From assembly GCF_032681285.1 (NCBI RefSeq), contig NZ_CP136336.1, positions 62,001-126,000 of the forward strand: DNA of 64,000 nucleotides, in the 5' to 3' direction. The stretch's first letter is position 1. The number at the start of each line of letters is the position of its first letter. Under the pieces are notes generated by a model. It was not told the DNA's origin. It saw only the letters and a program-made list of their open reading frames with translations, and ran no database searches. Below, in pieces: positions 18,876-28,900 of the stretch. Made by a program: the position numbers and the translations under genes. The stretch is from Piscinibacter gummiphilus. Lineage in GTDB: Bacteria; Pseudomonadota; Gammaproteobacteria; Burkholderiales; Burkholderiaceae_C.

Positions 18876-19652
18876 ATGAAAATCCGCGTCCTCGGTTGCT
18901 CCGGCGCCATCGCCGAAGGCAGCCGAACCACCTCCTTCCTGGTCGACCACGACGTGCTGGTCGATGCCGGCACGGGGGTGGGCGATCTGCCGCTGGAGGC
19001 GCTGGCCCAGATCGATCACATCCTGGTCAGCCATTCCCATCTTGACCACGTCCTCTCGATCGGCCTGCTGGCGGACGCCGTGATGCGCCTGCGCGCGGCT
19101 CAAGGGCGCGGGCCCATCCAGGTGTACGGCCTGCCCGAGACGTTGCAGGCCTTGCGCACGCACATCTTCAATGGCGTCATCTGGCCCGATTTCACCCGGC
19201 TGCCAGTCGCCGACCGCCCCGTGCTGGCGATGGTCCCGTTCCAGATGGGTGACCAGCTGACTCTGGGTGGCAAGACCTTCGAGGTGCTGAGTGCCGCCCA
19301 TACCGTGCCGGCGGTGGGATTTGCGCTGCAAGGCCGCGAGGCTTGGTGGGTGTTTACCGGGGACACCGGCCCGAACCCGGCGCTGTGGCGCCGTCTGTCT
19401 TCCATGAAGGTCGCTCACCTCGTCATCGAGACGGCGTTCAGCGACGACGAGCGTGACGTGGCATGCCTGAGCCAGCACCTGCACCCCCAGAAGCTCGGCC
19501 TCGAGTTGGCGCAACTGGAGGGCTGCGTGGACGTGCACATCACCCACATCAAGCCGGGCGAGGTCGATGCGGTGATGGCGGAAGTTGGTCGGCTGACCAC
19601 TCCCCACCGTCTGGGGGCGCTGCGCGCCGGCCAAGTGCTGGATCTGGCCTGA
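18876..19652 (+). CDS. Metallo-beta-lactamase-fold hydrolase, class II cyclic-nucleotide phosphodiesterase-like
   Basis: This 258-aa cytosolic hydrolase has the MBL metal motif SHSHLDH (His53, His55, Asp57, His58), later ligands in the AAHT segment and GDTGPN, and a C-terminal HITHIKPGE. The SHSHLDHV motif and the overall length match proteins annotated as class II 3',5'-cyclic-nucleotide phosphodiesterases; RNase Z-like or other phosphodiester activity is also possible. The start is ATG 18876, where the family's MKIRVLGCSG begins. It lies 175 bases after the FHA gene, so membership in that operon is uncertain. Confidence 0.85.
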   Translation: MKIRVLGCSGAIAEGSRTTSFLVDHDVLVDAGTGVGDLPLEALAQIDHILVSHSHLDHVLSIGLLADAVMRLRAAQGRGPIQVYGLPETLQALRTHIFNGVIWPDFTRLPVADRPVLAMVPFQMGDQLTLGGKTFEVLSAAHTVPAVGFALQGREAWWVFTGDTGPNPALWRRLSSMKVAHLVIETAFSDDERDVACLSQHLHPQKLGLELAQLEGCVDVHITHIKPGEVDAVMAEVGRLTTPHRLGALRAGQVLDLA

Positions 19653-19768
19653 GGCCCCAGTGACGATTTCCGTCAATGTGTGTCCGCCTGCAACGTGAAC
19701 CACATCACCCACTGACCCTTTGTGTCAGAACTGAGGTCGGATTCCACGCTTTTTCCCCCGATTCAGGG

Positions 19769-19784
19769 TGGCATGCAGGGTGCA
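19769..19784 (+). promoter_or_regulatory. Sigma-54 (-24/-12) promoter of pilA
   Basis: TGGCATGCAGGGTGCA has the diagnostic GG-N10-GC spacing of RpoN promoters and lies 47 bases before the pilin ATG. Major pilin genes are classically RpoN/PilR-dependent, which supports the call. Confidence 0.72.
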
Positions 19785-19831
19785 ACAGAAGAACCGTGTC
19801 TCACCCCTCTCATTCCTTTCAGGAGCTTTCC

Positions 19832-20377
19832 ATGAAGCGTTCTATTCAAAAGGGTTTCACCCTCATCGAACTGATGATCGTTGTGGCGATCATCGGCATC
19901 TTGGCCGCTGTGGCGCTGCCGGCGTACCAAGACTACGTGATTCGTTCGAAGGTTTCGGAAGGCCTTTCGCTGGCGACCGCGGCTAAGACTGCAGTCACCG
20001 ACGGGTTTGCCAATACGAACTCTGGGGCTCTCAACGCCTACGCTGGTGTTGGTCCTCAAGGCGCCCCGGCTGCAGGCACGTCTAACTACGGCTATGAATA
20101 CACGGCCGGTACGAATGTCGCGACGATTGCTATCGGCGGCATTGCCAACGTGACTGCCCCGGCAGCACAAGAGGGTCGCGTGGTCATCACCTACGCCGGT
20201 CAGATCGCTACGGCTCTTACCGCGCCCATCACGCTGACGCCAGGCAGCGGCACCGTGACGAACACGGCAAACCCGTCTGGCCCGCTCCTCCCGGGTGCTC
20301 CGGTTGTCTGGGGATGCGGGATCGCCGCCACGGCCGCGTTCAAGTATGTTCCGGCGAACTGCCGCTTCGTGCCGTAA
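19832..20377 (+). CDS. pilA: Type IV major pilin, copy 1
   Basis: This is a prepilin of 181 aa. The short basic leader MKRSIQKG is cleaved by PilD before Phe9, giving mature [18 protein letters not shown] with the essential Glu5. The hydrophobic N-terminal helix is followed by a globular domain. Two C-terminal cysteines, in VWGCGI and ANCRFVP, form the D-region disulfide loop. AGGAGC precedes the ATG. The gene has its own sigma-54 promoter and is followed by a strong terminator, so it is a separate, highly expressed unit from the second pilin. Confidence 0.96.
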   Translation: MKRSIQKGFTLIELMIVVAIIGILAAVALPAYQDYVIRSKVSEGLSLATAAKTAVTDGFANTNSGALNAYAGVGPQGAPAAGTSNYGYEYTAGTNVATIAIGGIANVTAPAAQEGRVVITYAGQIATALTAPITLTPGSGTVTNTANPSGPLLPGAPVVWGCGIAATAAFKYVPANCRFVP

Positions 20378-20399
20378 TATTTCGGTAGCTTTCAAAATG

Positions 20400-20426
20400 G
20401 CGGCCACGAAGTGGCCGCTTTTTTTT
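20400..20426 (+). terminator. Rho-independent terminator after pilin 1
   Basis: A perfect 8-bp stem GCGGCCAC/GTGGCCGC with a three-base loop (gaa) is followed by eight T residues. It separates the two pilin genes. Confidence 0.93.
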
Positions 20427-20478
20427 GCCAGATCAACTCTTGCCCAATCTGTTGGGGCCTTGCGAGATGAGGTTGGAT

Positions 20479-21003
20479 ATGACTCCCATCAGTCGAGGAT
20501 TTACTCTGATAGAGCTGATGATTGTTGTTGCAATCATTGGGATATTGGCCGCCGTCGCGCTGCCCGCATACCAAGACTACACGGTGCGCGCGCGAGTGAG
20601 CGAGGGCCTCGTTCTAGCCGACTCTGCCAAGGTTGCAGTCGCGGACCAATATGCAAACCAGTCGAGCGGTGCGGTGTTGGCGTATCCAGGTACTGGTGCT
20701 CCACCCTTGGGCTCGTACTACTTCCAGCATGTGCCGTCCTCCACCGTGGCCTTAATAGCAATCGAAGGCATCGGTGACGTGGCGGCACCTGCAGCAGGTG
20801 ACGGAAGGATCTCGATCACCTTCGCTGGTCAAATTGGCACATTGCTCACGCAACCCATCGTCATGACTCCTGGCTCGGGGGGCGTGGTCGGAGCCACGCC
20901 GACAGGCGCGTTGGTGCTTGGAGCGCCGGTAGTGTGGGGTTGTGGCATCAATGCTGTTTCGGCTTTCAGATTCGTACCCTCAAACTGTCGCTTTGTCCCC
21001 TGA
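20479..21003 (+). CDS. Type IV pilin, copy 2
   Basis: This is a second class a pilin of 174 aa, with leader MTPISRG, mature [20 protein letters not shown] and Glu5. It shares with copy 1 the ALPAYQDY segment, the [15 protein letters not shown] strand, VWGCGI and the terminal NCRFVP, so it is a paralogue with a diverged middle (residues ~35-150). The ATG at 20479 has GAGGT five bases upstream; ATG 20467 is an alternative. The coding is noticeably less GC-rich than its neighbours, with rare codons such as TTA and ATA, which suggests allelic exchange or recent acquisition. tfpZ follows after 3 bases. Confidence 0.94.
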   Translation: MTPISRGFTLIELMIVVAIIGILAAVALPAYQDYTVRARVSEGLVLADSAKVAVADQYANQSSGAVLAYPGTGAPPLGSYYFQHVPSSTVALIAIEGIGDVAAPAAGDGRISITFAGQIGTLLTQPIVMTPGSGGVVGATPTGALVLGAPVVWGCGINAVSAFRFVPSNCRFVP

Positions 21004-21006
21004 TCG

Positions 21007-21744
21007 ATGCGAGACCGTTTTCGAGCTCTTCTTCTACACCTGCTGCTTTCGGCGAGTTTGATCACTGCTGTTTTGACGGCGATCTACTGTGTCTGGTACC
21101 CATCACCCATAGCGAGCGCTGCTGGGCTTTCGGACTTGGTCGTTGTAGTTGTTGTCGTCGACATTGTTCTTGGCCCGCTCCTTACGTTCGTGGTTTTCAA
21201 TCGAGCCAAGAAGTCACTGCGACTCGACCTCGCCTGCATAGCGACGCTTCAACTTGCGGTCTTGGCCTATGGTGTTTACACGATTGGCGTGGCGCGACCC
21301 GCGTGGATCGTGTTCAACGCAGACCGCTTCGATCTTGTGCTCGCCCATGAACTCGAGGCGAGATTCACCGGGAAGGCGGCGGCGGAGTACAGGGCCGCGT
21401 CTTGGACAGGCCCTCGCTGGGTCGCATCGGTGAATCCGATTGATGCCGAAGAACGAAACTCGTTGATCTTCGAATCGGCCACTGGTGGCGCAGATCTACC
21501 GCAACGACCCGATCTGTATGTGCCGATCGAAAGCCAGCGAGAGAGCCTCAAGCGCCACGCAAAGCAACTTGACGAACTTAAACAGTTCAATCCCGCGGGC
21601 GCTGTAGCCCGACTTCGGCAGGATTGGCCAAGCGCGGATGGTTGGCTCCCCCTAATGGCCCGGGCTCGGCCCATGATCGTGTTGATCCGCCGGAGTGACG
21701 CAAAGGTGCTTGGGATAGTTGCGTTAATGCCTTGGAGTCCATGA
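21007..21744 (+). CDS. tfpZ: Type IV pilin accessory protein of the TfpX/TfpZ family
   Basis: This 245-aa inner-membrane protein has four hydrophobic segments in its first ~100 residues (LLLHLLLSASL, a VVVVVVVDIVLGPLLTFVVF stretch, the LQLAVLAYGVYT segment) and a soluble domain to residue 245. It matches the TfpX/TfpZ accessory proteins, which assist assembly of a specific partner pilin in Pseudomonas and related bacteria and are encoded next to that pilin. The ATG lies 3 bases after the pilin 2 stop, so the partner here is pilin 2. GC content is low relative to the window, as for pilin 2. Confidence 0.88.
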   Translation: MRDRFRALLLHLLLSASLITAVLTAIYCVWYPSPIASAAGLSDLVVVVVVVDIVLGPLLTFVVFNRAKKSLRLDLACIATLQLAVLAYGVYTIGVARPAWIVFNADRFDLVLAHELEARFTGKAAAEYRAASWTGPRWVASVNPIDAEERNSLIFESATGGADLPQRPDLYVPIESQRESLKRHAKQLDELKQFNPAGAVARLRQDWPSADGWLPLMARARPMIVLIRRSDAKVLGIVALMPWSP

Positions 21745-21945
21745 GAGCGCAAAGCGTCCCGTCGTGCCATGGATTGCCATCGGCGCGTGAACAGGCGATT
21801 TGCCGCCTAGATTCGCTCGTTGTCGTGCAAGACCGAGGTGAAGGAGACTGGTTGTCGATTCCAGCGGATAAGCCGCTCGACTGCCCCCGGATGGGCCTGC
21901 CAGCAAGCCGCGCCGCTTCACGCCATGTGACTACACTCCCGCCCC

Positions 21946-23709
21946 ATGCTCCACGCTCTTCCCTTGGCGCTGGCGGGTATAGCCATCTGTGGCCCCGCGT
22001 GGCTCGCGCATAACGTTTCACCGTCGGCAACCTTTTTCAACCAGGCCACGGCCTTGACCGGTTGGGCTGCGCTGACCATCTGGGCGTTTGGGCACTGTAT
22101 GCCAGCGGTAAGCACGCACATAAGCGGCCGCAGCATCGTCATGGCTTTGCTGGTGCCGGCGCTGCTGGCCCTCGGCGCCATCGGATCCGTTCTACTGGAG
22201 GGATTGCCCGCGTCGCTGATGCTGTCGGCTTGCGGGCTGCTGGCGGTGGCCGCGCTGGTGTTGCTTGCCGCGATGTTGGGAAGCCAAAGCGAAGTGCGCG
22301 AGGAATTGTTTGCGGCGGTGAGTATCGGCACGGTGGTCGCGGGCGGTGTAAGCGTGCTGATCGCTTTAATCCAAGTTCTTGCACCTAGCGTGGCCGATGG
22401 CGAGTGGATATCGCGGGCCTCCACCGCCGGCCGAGCAGGGGGCAATCTGCGTCAGCCCAACCACCTGAGCAGTCTCTTGCTCGGAGCGATGGCGGCTTCG
22501 GTGTGGCTGCATGAAGCGCGGGTCAAGAGGACGTCTGGCGAGGCCACAATCGCTCAATGCGCCATCGCCGCCGGGCTGATGGCCGCCCTCACGCTTGGTG
22601 TGGTACTCACCGTCTCGCGCACCGGCACGGTCTGCATTGCGCTGCTGGCACTTTGGGGAGTGGTCGATAAGCGCTTAGCGCCCTTTTCGCGCGCGCTCCT
22701 GTCGCTCACTCCGCTCGTGTATGCATTGTGCTGGCTGGGCATGTCGGAGTGGGCCAAGGCGAGCGAGTTTGCCGGTGCGGTGCAGCTCCACAAGTCCGAC
22801 CCGTCTAGCTCACGCTTCGGCATCTGGGCCAACACGCTGTCGCTGATTGCGCAGAATCCATGGTTTGGCGTCGGCTGGGGTGAGTTCAATTTCGCCTGGT
22901 CGCTAACACCCTTCCCGAATCGCCCCGTCGCGTTTTTCGACCACACGCATAACCTGCCGCTCAACCTGCTGGTGGAACTGGGCGTTCCGTTGGGCACGTT
23001 GGTGCTGGTGTTGCTCGCGTGGTTGCTTTGGAAAGCCTTCATCGCCTGCCGCACCGCCCCTCCCCCTGAGAGCGCGATGGTCCGAACCGCTTTCGTGATG
23101 GTGCTCATGATGGCCGTGCACAGCATGTTGGAGTACCCGCTGTGGTATGCCTACTTCCTGCTGCCTACGGCTTTCGCGCTTGGCATCTGCCTTGGCCATT
23201 CGACGCCGCCGCCGGAGTCGAAGCCGGTGGACTCCCCCTGGCCGCGCCGCTTGCTCATGAGTGCCTCGCTGGTGCTGGTACTCGGCACCGTCTTTTCGGT
23301 CTTCGACTACCTCCGCGTCACGAAGATCTTCAGCGTTGACGAAGACGACACCACTCCGCTGTCCTACCGCATCGCCGAAGGCCAAAAGAGCATCTTCTTC
23401 GCCCACCACGCCGACTACGCCGCCGCGACCGTTGCCACGCATCCCTCGACGGCCTGGAAGGCCTTCCGCCGCGCCCCGCACCTACTACTCGACACCCGAC
23501 TGATGATGGCCTGGGCCAAAGCCTATGCCGAGAAGGGCGACGTGGAGCGCGCCCGCTACATCGCGGATCGCCTGCGCGAATTCCGGAATCCGGACTCGGC
23601 CGAGTTCTTCGCCGAATGCGACAAGCCACGGCCCCCCGGCATCCCCGAGCCCTTCCAGTGCAAATCGGCCACGCGCCACTTCACCTACGAAGACTTCAAG
23701 CTGCGCTGA
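21946..23709 (+). CDS. pglL: PglL-type pilin O-oligosaccharyltransferase (Wzy_C family)
   Basis: This 587-aa integral membrane enzyme transfers a lipid-linked glycan en bloc to pilin Ser/Thr in the periplasm. About eleven membrane segments are followed by a C-terminal soluble helical domain. Family signs are visible: GNLRQPNHLSSLL near residue 165, the Wzy_C core with RFGIWANTLSLI and NPWFGVGWGEF, and FFDHTHNLPLNLLVELG with the conserved periplasmic His residues. The position after the pilins and tfpZ points to pilin as substrate. No glycan synthesis genes occur in the window, so the sugar must be made elsewhere. Its stop lies 3 bases from the convergent moaC. Confidence 0.9.
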   Translation: MLHALPLALAGIAICGPAWLAHNVSPSATFFNQATALTGWAALTIWAFGHCMPAVSTHISGRSIVMALLVPALLALGAIGSVLLEGLPASLMLSACGLLAVAALVLLAAMLGSQSEVREELFAAVSIGTVVAGGVSVLIALIQVLAPSVADGEWISRASTAGRAGGNLRQPNHLSSLLLGAMAASVWLHEARVKRTSGEATIAQCAIAAGLMAALTLGVVLTVSRTGTVCIALLALWGVVDKRLAPFSRALLSLTPLVYALCWLGMSEWAKASEFAGAVQLHKSDPSSSRFGIWANTLSLIAQNPWFGVGWGEFNFAWSLTPFPNRPVAFFDHTHNLPLNLLVELGVPLGTLVLVLLAWLLWKAFIACRTAPPPESAMVRTAFVMVLMMAVHSMLEYPLWYAYFLLPTAFALGICLGHSTPPPESKPVDSPWPRRLLMSASLVLVLGTVFSVFDYLRVTKIFSVDEDDTTPLSYRIAEGQKSIFFAHHADYAAATVATHPSTAWKAFRRAPHLLLDTRLMMAWAKAYAEKGDVERARYIADRLREFRNPDSAEFFAECDKPRPPGIPEPFQCKSATRHFTYEDFKLR

Positions 23710-23712
23710 AGC

Positions 23713-24222
23713 TCAGGCGGTCGGCGCGCTCCAGTCGCCCGACTTGCCGCCATGCTTCTCCAGCACGCGGATCTCGCCCATCACCATCCCACGATCGGCC
23801 GCCTTGCACATGTCGTAGATGGTGAGCAGCCCGACCTGCACCGCGGTCAGCGCCTCCATCTCGACCCCCGTGCGCCCAAGCGTCTCGACCTGCGCCGTAC
23901 AACGCACGAGAGACTCGGTCGCATCCACCTCGAACTCCACCCCCACCCGCGTGATCGGCAGCGGGTGGCACAACGGAATCAGCTCGGCCGTGCGCTTGCT
24001 CGCCTGGATCGCCGCGATGCGCGCCACGCCCAGCACGTCGCCCTTCTTCGCGCTGCCCGATTGGATGAGTGCCAGCGTCGCCGGCAGCATACGGATCACG
24101 CCGCTCGCCCGCGCGATGCGGTGCGTCTCCGCCTTGCCCGACACGTCGACCATGTGCGCCTGGCCCTGCGCGTCGAAATGCGTGAGCGGCGAGTTCGGGT
24201 CGGATGGCACGGGTGTGGACAT
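23713..24222 (-). CDS. moaC: Cyclic pyranopterin monophosphate synthase MoaC
   Basis: MoaC performs the second step of molybdenum cofactor synthesis, converting 3',8-cyclo-7,8-dihydro-GTP to cPMP together with MoaA. The 169-aa protein has [46 protein letters not shown] and the C-terminal MCKAADRGM with catalytic Lys and Asp. The ATG at 24222 gives the standard length; the longer open frame upstream is not conserved. It is convergent with pglL and divergent from the M48 protease. No other moa genes are in the window. Confidence 0.97.
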   Translation of the reverse strand: MSTPVPSDPNSPLTHFDAQGQAHMVDVSGKAETHRIARASGVIRMLPATLALIQSGSAKKGDVLGVARIAAIQASKRTAELIPLCHPLPITRVGVEFEVDATESLVRCTAQVETLGRTGVEMEALTAVQVGLLTIYDMCKAADRGMVMGEIRVLEKHGGKSGDWSAPTA

Positions 24223-24328
24223 GGTCGGGAAACAGAGGAGCAACGTGGCGCTGGCATGATAGTCGGGAGCCCGCCGAACCTTCCCGTGTCGACCGGCTCC
24301 AACCCGCTCTCCGCCAGCCCTGCCCGAC

Positions 24329-25891
24329 TTGCTGAACACTGCCTTTTCTCGACGTCCCGTGGCGCGCCTGCTGGCGGCCCTGTGTGCCGCGAGCCTGCTC
24401 GTGCCCGCCGCGCCCGCCGTGGTGGCGCAAAGCCGCCTGCCGGCCCTCGGTGAAACGGCGTCCGACGACCTGAGCGTCGGCAGTGAGCGCCGCCTGGGCG
24501 ACCAGATCATGCGCGACATCCGTCGCGACCCCGACTACCTCGACGACCCGGTGCTGCTCGAATACCTGCAGTCGCTGTGGGACCCGCTCGTGGCCGCGGC
24601 TCGCCAGCGTGGCGACATCGGCCCTGACCTGGAGCAGCGCTTCGCGTGGGAAGCCTTCCTCGTGCGTGACCGCACCGTCAACGCCTTCGCGTTGCCGGGT
24701 GGCTACGTCGGCGTACACCTGGGTCTGATCGCGATGACGTCCACCCGCGACGAACTCGCCTCGGTGCTGGCGCATGAACTCACCCACGTCACGCAGCGCC
24801 ACATCGCGCGGTCGATGGCGAACAGCCAACGCCAGTCGATGATCGGGCTGGCCACCATCATCCTCGGCATGATCGCCGCCAGCCGCAGCACACGTATGGA
24901 TGGCGCCAACGCGCTCATCACCGGCGGCCAGGCGGTGGCGGTGCAAGGGCAACTGAACTTCTCGCGCGATGCCGAGCGCGAGGCCGACCGCATCGGCTTC
25001 AGCGTGATGACGCAGGCGGGTTACGCGCCGGGCGGCATGGCCGCGATGTTCGAGAAGCTCGAACATTCCTCGCGCCTCAACGACAGCGGTGGCTTCCCCT
25101 ACCTGCGCACCCACCCGTTGAACGCCGAGCGCATCGGCGAGGCACGTGCGCGCCTGGGGGCCGCGCCTCCTGCTGCCCCAGCCGGCGTGCTGGCCCACAC
25201 CGCCGCGCAGGCGCGCGCGCGGGTGCTGATGGATGCCCGCGTCGATGCCCTGCGCCGCTGGCAGGCGCTCGACGCACCCGCCAGTGCACCACCCGCCGAG
25301 CGCCTGATGGCCGGTTACGCCAGTGCCCTCGCGTCGACCTTGCTGCGCGACTGGCCGCGTGCCGACAGCGCCCTGCAACTGGCCCTCGGCGCCGCACGCG
25401 GCGACACCCGCGCACTGCGCGACGTGGCGCTGCTGCAGGCCCAGTCGCTGCTGGCCCGAGGCGACGCCGAACGTGCCGGCGAGGCGCTGAAGCCGTTTGC
25501 CAAGGCCGAGGGCCAGGCCTCCTCGCGCGCGGTGATGCTGCTCACGGCGCAGGTCGCGATGTCGCGCGACAAGACCGCCGTGCAACGCGCCGCCGAAGAG
25601 CTGCAGACCTGGACCTCGCTGCACCCGCAAGACGCCACCGTCTGGTCGCATCTCGGCCGCCTGTGGGAGAGGCTCGACCAGCCGCTGCGCGCACTGCGCG
25701 CCGAGGCCGAATCGCGCATCGCACTTGGTGACCTGATCGGCGGCGTCGACCGCCTGCGCGCCGGCCAGCGTCTCGCGCGCACCAGCCGCACGGTCGACTT
25801 CATCGAAGCCTCGGTGATCGACGCGCGCCTGAAGGAGATCGAGGCGCAGGCCCGTCGGCGCGACGCCGAAGATCGTCAGCGCGAAGGCTGA
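24329..25891 (+). CDS. M48-family periplasmic metalloprotease, BepA-like
   Basis: This 520-aa protease is exported by an N-terminal signal peptide (~residues 1-34, ending near VVAQS). The zinc motif is HELTH (His149, Glu150, His153), with a third ligand Glu in [10 protein letters not shown] near residue 222. The C-terminal half is helical with TPR-like repeats. BepA in E. coli assists LptD assembly and degrades misassembled outer-membrane proteins, and the domain order here is the same. The start codon is TTG at 24329; a GTG at 24359 would also leave a usable signal peptide. Confidence 0.92.
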   Translation: MLNTAFSRRPVARLLAALCAASLLVPAAPAVVAQSRLPALGETASDDLSVGSERRLGDQIMRDIRRDPDYLDDPVLLEYLQSLWDPLVAAARQRGDIGPDLEQRFAWEAFLVRDRTVNAFALPGGYVGVHLGLIAMTSTRDELASVLAHELTHVTQRHIARSMANSQRQSMIGLATIILGMIAASRSTRMDGANALITGGQAVAVQGQLNFSRDAEREADRIGFSVMTQAGYAPGGMAAMFEKLEHSSRLNDSGGFPYLRTHPLNAERIGEARARLGAAPPAAPAGVLAHTAAQARARVLMDARVDALRRWQALDAPASAPPAERLMAGYASALASTLLRDWPRADSALQLALGAARGDTRALRDVALLQAQSLLARGDAERAGEALKPFAKAEGQASSRAVMLLTAQVAMSRDKTAVQRAAEELQTWTSLHPQDATVWSHLGRLWERLDQPLRALRAEAESRIALGDLIGGVDRLRAGQRLARTSRTVDFIEASVIDARLKEIEAQARRRDAEDRQREG

Positions 25892-25947
25892 GCGCGGTCG
25901 CCCGCCGTTATCCTTGCCGCCTTCCCAAGGAGGCTGGAGAAAACGGC

Positions 25948-28900
25948 ATGCATCGCTTGAAGACTGCCACCCATCGCGCCTGTGTCGCGCTCTATATCGC
26001 CGCGCTCGGCGCCACGGCCCACGCGGCCACCGTCACGAGCGTCAGCCCGCAAGGCGAGGTGGCGCAGGTGCGCCAGGTCGTCGTCAAGTTCTCCGAGCCC
26101 GTCGTGCCCTTCGGCGACCTGCGGCAGCCCGACCCCTTCAACCTGTCGTGCGAAGGCCCGGTGCCCAAGGGCGCGGGCCGCTGGTCCGATGACCGGGTGT
26201 GGCTCTACGATTTCCAGGAGCAAGTGCCGCCCGGCACCCGCTGCACGCTGAAAGCGCGCAGCGAGTGGAAGCCGCTCAAGGGCAGCTTCGCCTCGGCGAA
26301 CCACAGCTTCAGCACCGGCGGCCCGGCGGTGAGCGCCACGCAGCCGTATGCCGGCGCGCAGATCGAGGAAGACCAGCACTTCCTGCTGCGCCTCACCGGC
26401 CCGGCCGTCGAGTCGACCGTGCTCGCCAACGCCCGCTGCGAGATCGAAGGCATCGGCGAACGGGTGCCGGTGCGCATCATCACCGGCGCTGTGCGCGACG
26501 AGGTGCTGAAGGCGCGCCGCCTCACCAAGGACGCCGCCCGTTGGTTGCTCGTCGCCTGCCAGCGCCCGTTGCCCGCCGACACGCCGGTGCGCCTCGTCTG
26601 GGGCGCCGGCATCGCGGCGCAGGCCAACCCGCAGGTGCTGACGCGCACCGAGCAGCGCTACAGCTTCCGTGTGCGCAAGCCCTTCACCGCCGAGTTCAGC
26701 TGCGAGCGTGAGCGCGCCGAGGCGCCGTGCCTGCCGATCCGGCCGATGTCGCTGCGCTTCTCGGCGCCGGTGCCGCGCGCCACCGCCGAAGCGGTGCGCC
26801 TGAAGCCCGCGTCGGGCTCGGCGATCAAGCCGCAGTTCGACAAGGACGACACCGCGGCCGAGGTGAGCGAGGTGCGTTTCCCCACGCCGCTGCCCGAGTC
26901 GATGGCGATGACGGTGGAACTGCCGCGCGAAGTGAAAGACGCCGCCGGCCGGACGCTGGCCAATGCCGGGTCGTTCCCGCTCAAGGTGGCCACCGGCGAT
27001 GCGCCACCCATCGCCAAGTTCGCCGCCGCACCGTTCGGCGTCATCGAATGGGGCGAGCGAGAGGCCGACGCGATGCTGCCGGTCACCCTGCGCCATGTGC
27101 AGGGCGACCTGCGCTCGGGCGCTGCGTCAGGCGCGGTGCGCATCAAGACGCTGCGCAGCGATGCCGACATCCTCGCCTGGTACGGCAAGCTGGCGCGCGC
27201 GCATGAGCGCGATCACGAAAGCCGCGAAGTCTCGCTGCTGGCCCAGGCCCCCAACACGCAGCGGCTCGACCTGCCCAAGCTGCAAGGCGGCGACCCGCGG
27301 CCCTTCGAGGTGGTGGGCATTCCGCTGCCCGAGCCGGGCTATCACGTGGTCGAGATCGAGTCGCGTCGCCTCGGCGAATCGCTGCTCGACAAGAAAGCGC
27401 CCATGTACGTGCGCACTGGCGTGCTGGTGACCAACCTCGGCGTGCACTTCAAGCTCGGCCGCGAGAACAGCCTCGTCTTCGTGACCACGCTCGACCGCGG
27501 CAAGCCGGTGGGCGACGCCGACGTCGCGGTCTACGACTGCGCGGGCCGGCGGCAGTGGGCCGGTCGCACCGATGCCCGTGGCCTGGCCCGGGTCGACAAG
27601 GCGCTGCTCCAGCGTGAGGTCGACTGCGAGGGCGAAGGTGGTTATTTCGTGACGGCCCGCAAGGCGATGGACAAGGGGGCGACCGACCTCGCCTTCGTCT
27701 TCAGCCATTGGCAGAAGGGCGTGGAGCCGTGGCGCTTCAGCCACCCGACGAGCCTGGATCCGGAGCCCGACCTGCGCGCGCACACCGTGTTCGACCGCAC
27801 GCTGCTGCGCGCCGGGGAGACGGTGTCGATGAAGCACTTCATCCGCCGCGAGATCTCGGCAGGCCTGGCGATGCTGCCGGCCGCCGAGCTGCCCACACGC
27901 ATGAAGATCATCCACCAGGGCAGCGGCCAGGAATACGTGCAGCCCCTCAGCTGGAACGGTGCGCGCAGTGCCAGTTCCACCTGGAACATCCCCGGCGCTG
28001 CCAAGCTGGGGGTCTACGACGTGGTGCTCGAGCGCCCGAGCGCCAAAGACGATGGTCTGCAGCGCCGCTGGGCGAGCGGCAGCTTCCGCGTCGAGGAATT
28101 CCGCCTGCCGCTGGTCGACGCGCGCGTGAGCGGCCCCAAGACGGTGGCCGTGGCGCCGAAGGAGTTGCCGGTCAACGTGCAGCTCAACTACTTCTCCGGT
28201 GGCGGCATGGGCCAGGCGCCCGCGCGGCTCACCGCTTTGCTGCGCGAGCGCAGCGCCGGCATGCCGGGCTACGACGAGTTCAACTTCGGGCCGCCGCGCG
28301 AGACGAACCGAGACGACGACGAGCCCCGCAGCGAACAAGGCAAGCTCGTCGCCGACAAGCTGCCGCTCACGACCGACCGCAATGGCGCGGCCACCGTCAC
28401 GCTGAAAGAGCTGCCACCCATCACCCGGCCGAGCGAGCTCATCACCGAACTCACCTTCAACGACCCCAACGGCGAGGTGCAGACGGCGTCGACCCGCATC
28501 GAACTCTGGCCGAGCGCGGTGGTGCTGGGCCTGAAGACCGGCTCGTGGGCCAGCAACCGCGGGCGGGTGTTGTTCCAGGCGCTGGCGCTCGACACGGCCG
28601 GCAAGCCGATCAAGGGCCAGAAGGTGGAAGTGCGTGGCCGGCTGGCGCAGGTCATCAGCACGCGCAAGCGCATGGTGGGTGGCTTCTATGCCTACGACAA
28701 CCGCACCGAGACGAAGGACCTCGGCGTGCTGTGCAGCGGCAGCAGCGACGACCGCGGCCTCGTGCTCTGCGACGCCGCGCTCGACACCGCCGGCCAGGTC
28801 GAACTGATCGCGCAGGCGAAAGACGGCAACGGCAACCTCGTGCAAGCGGCGAGCAGCGTGTGGATCACCAAACAGGGTGAACTCTGGTTTGCACAAGACA

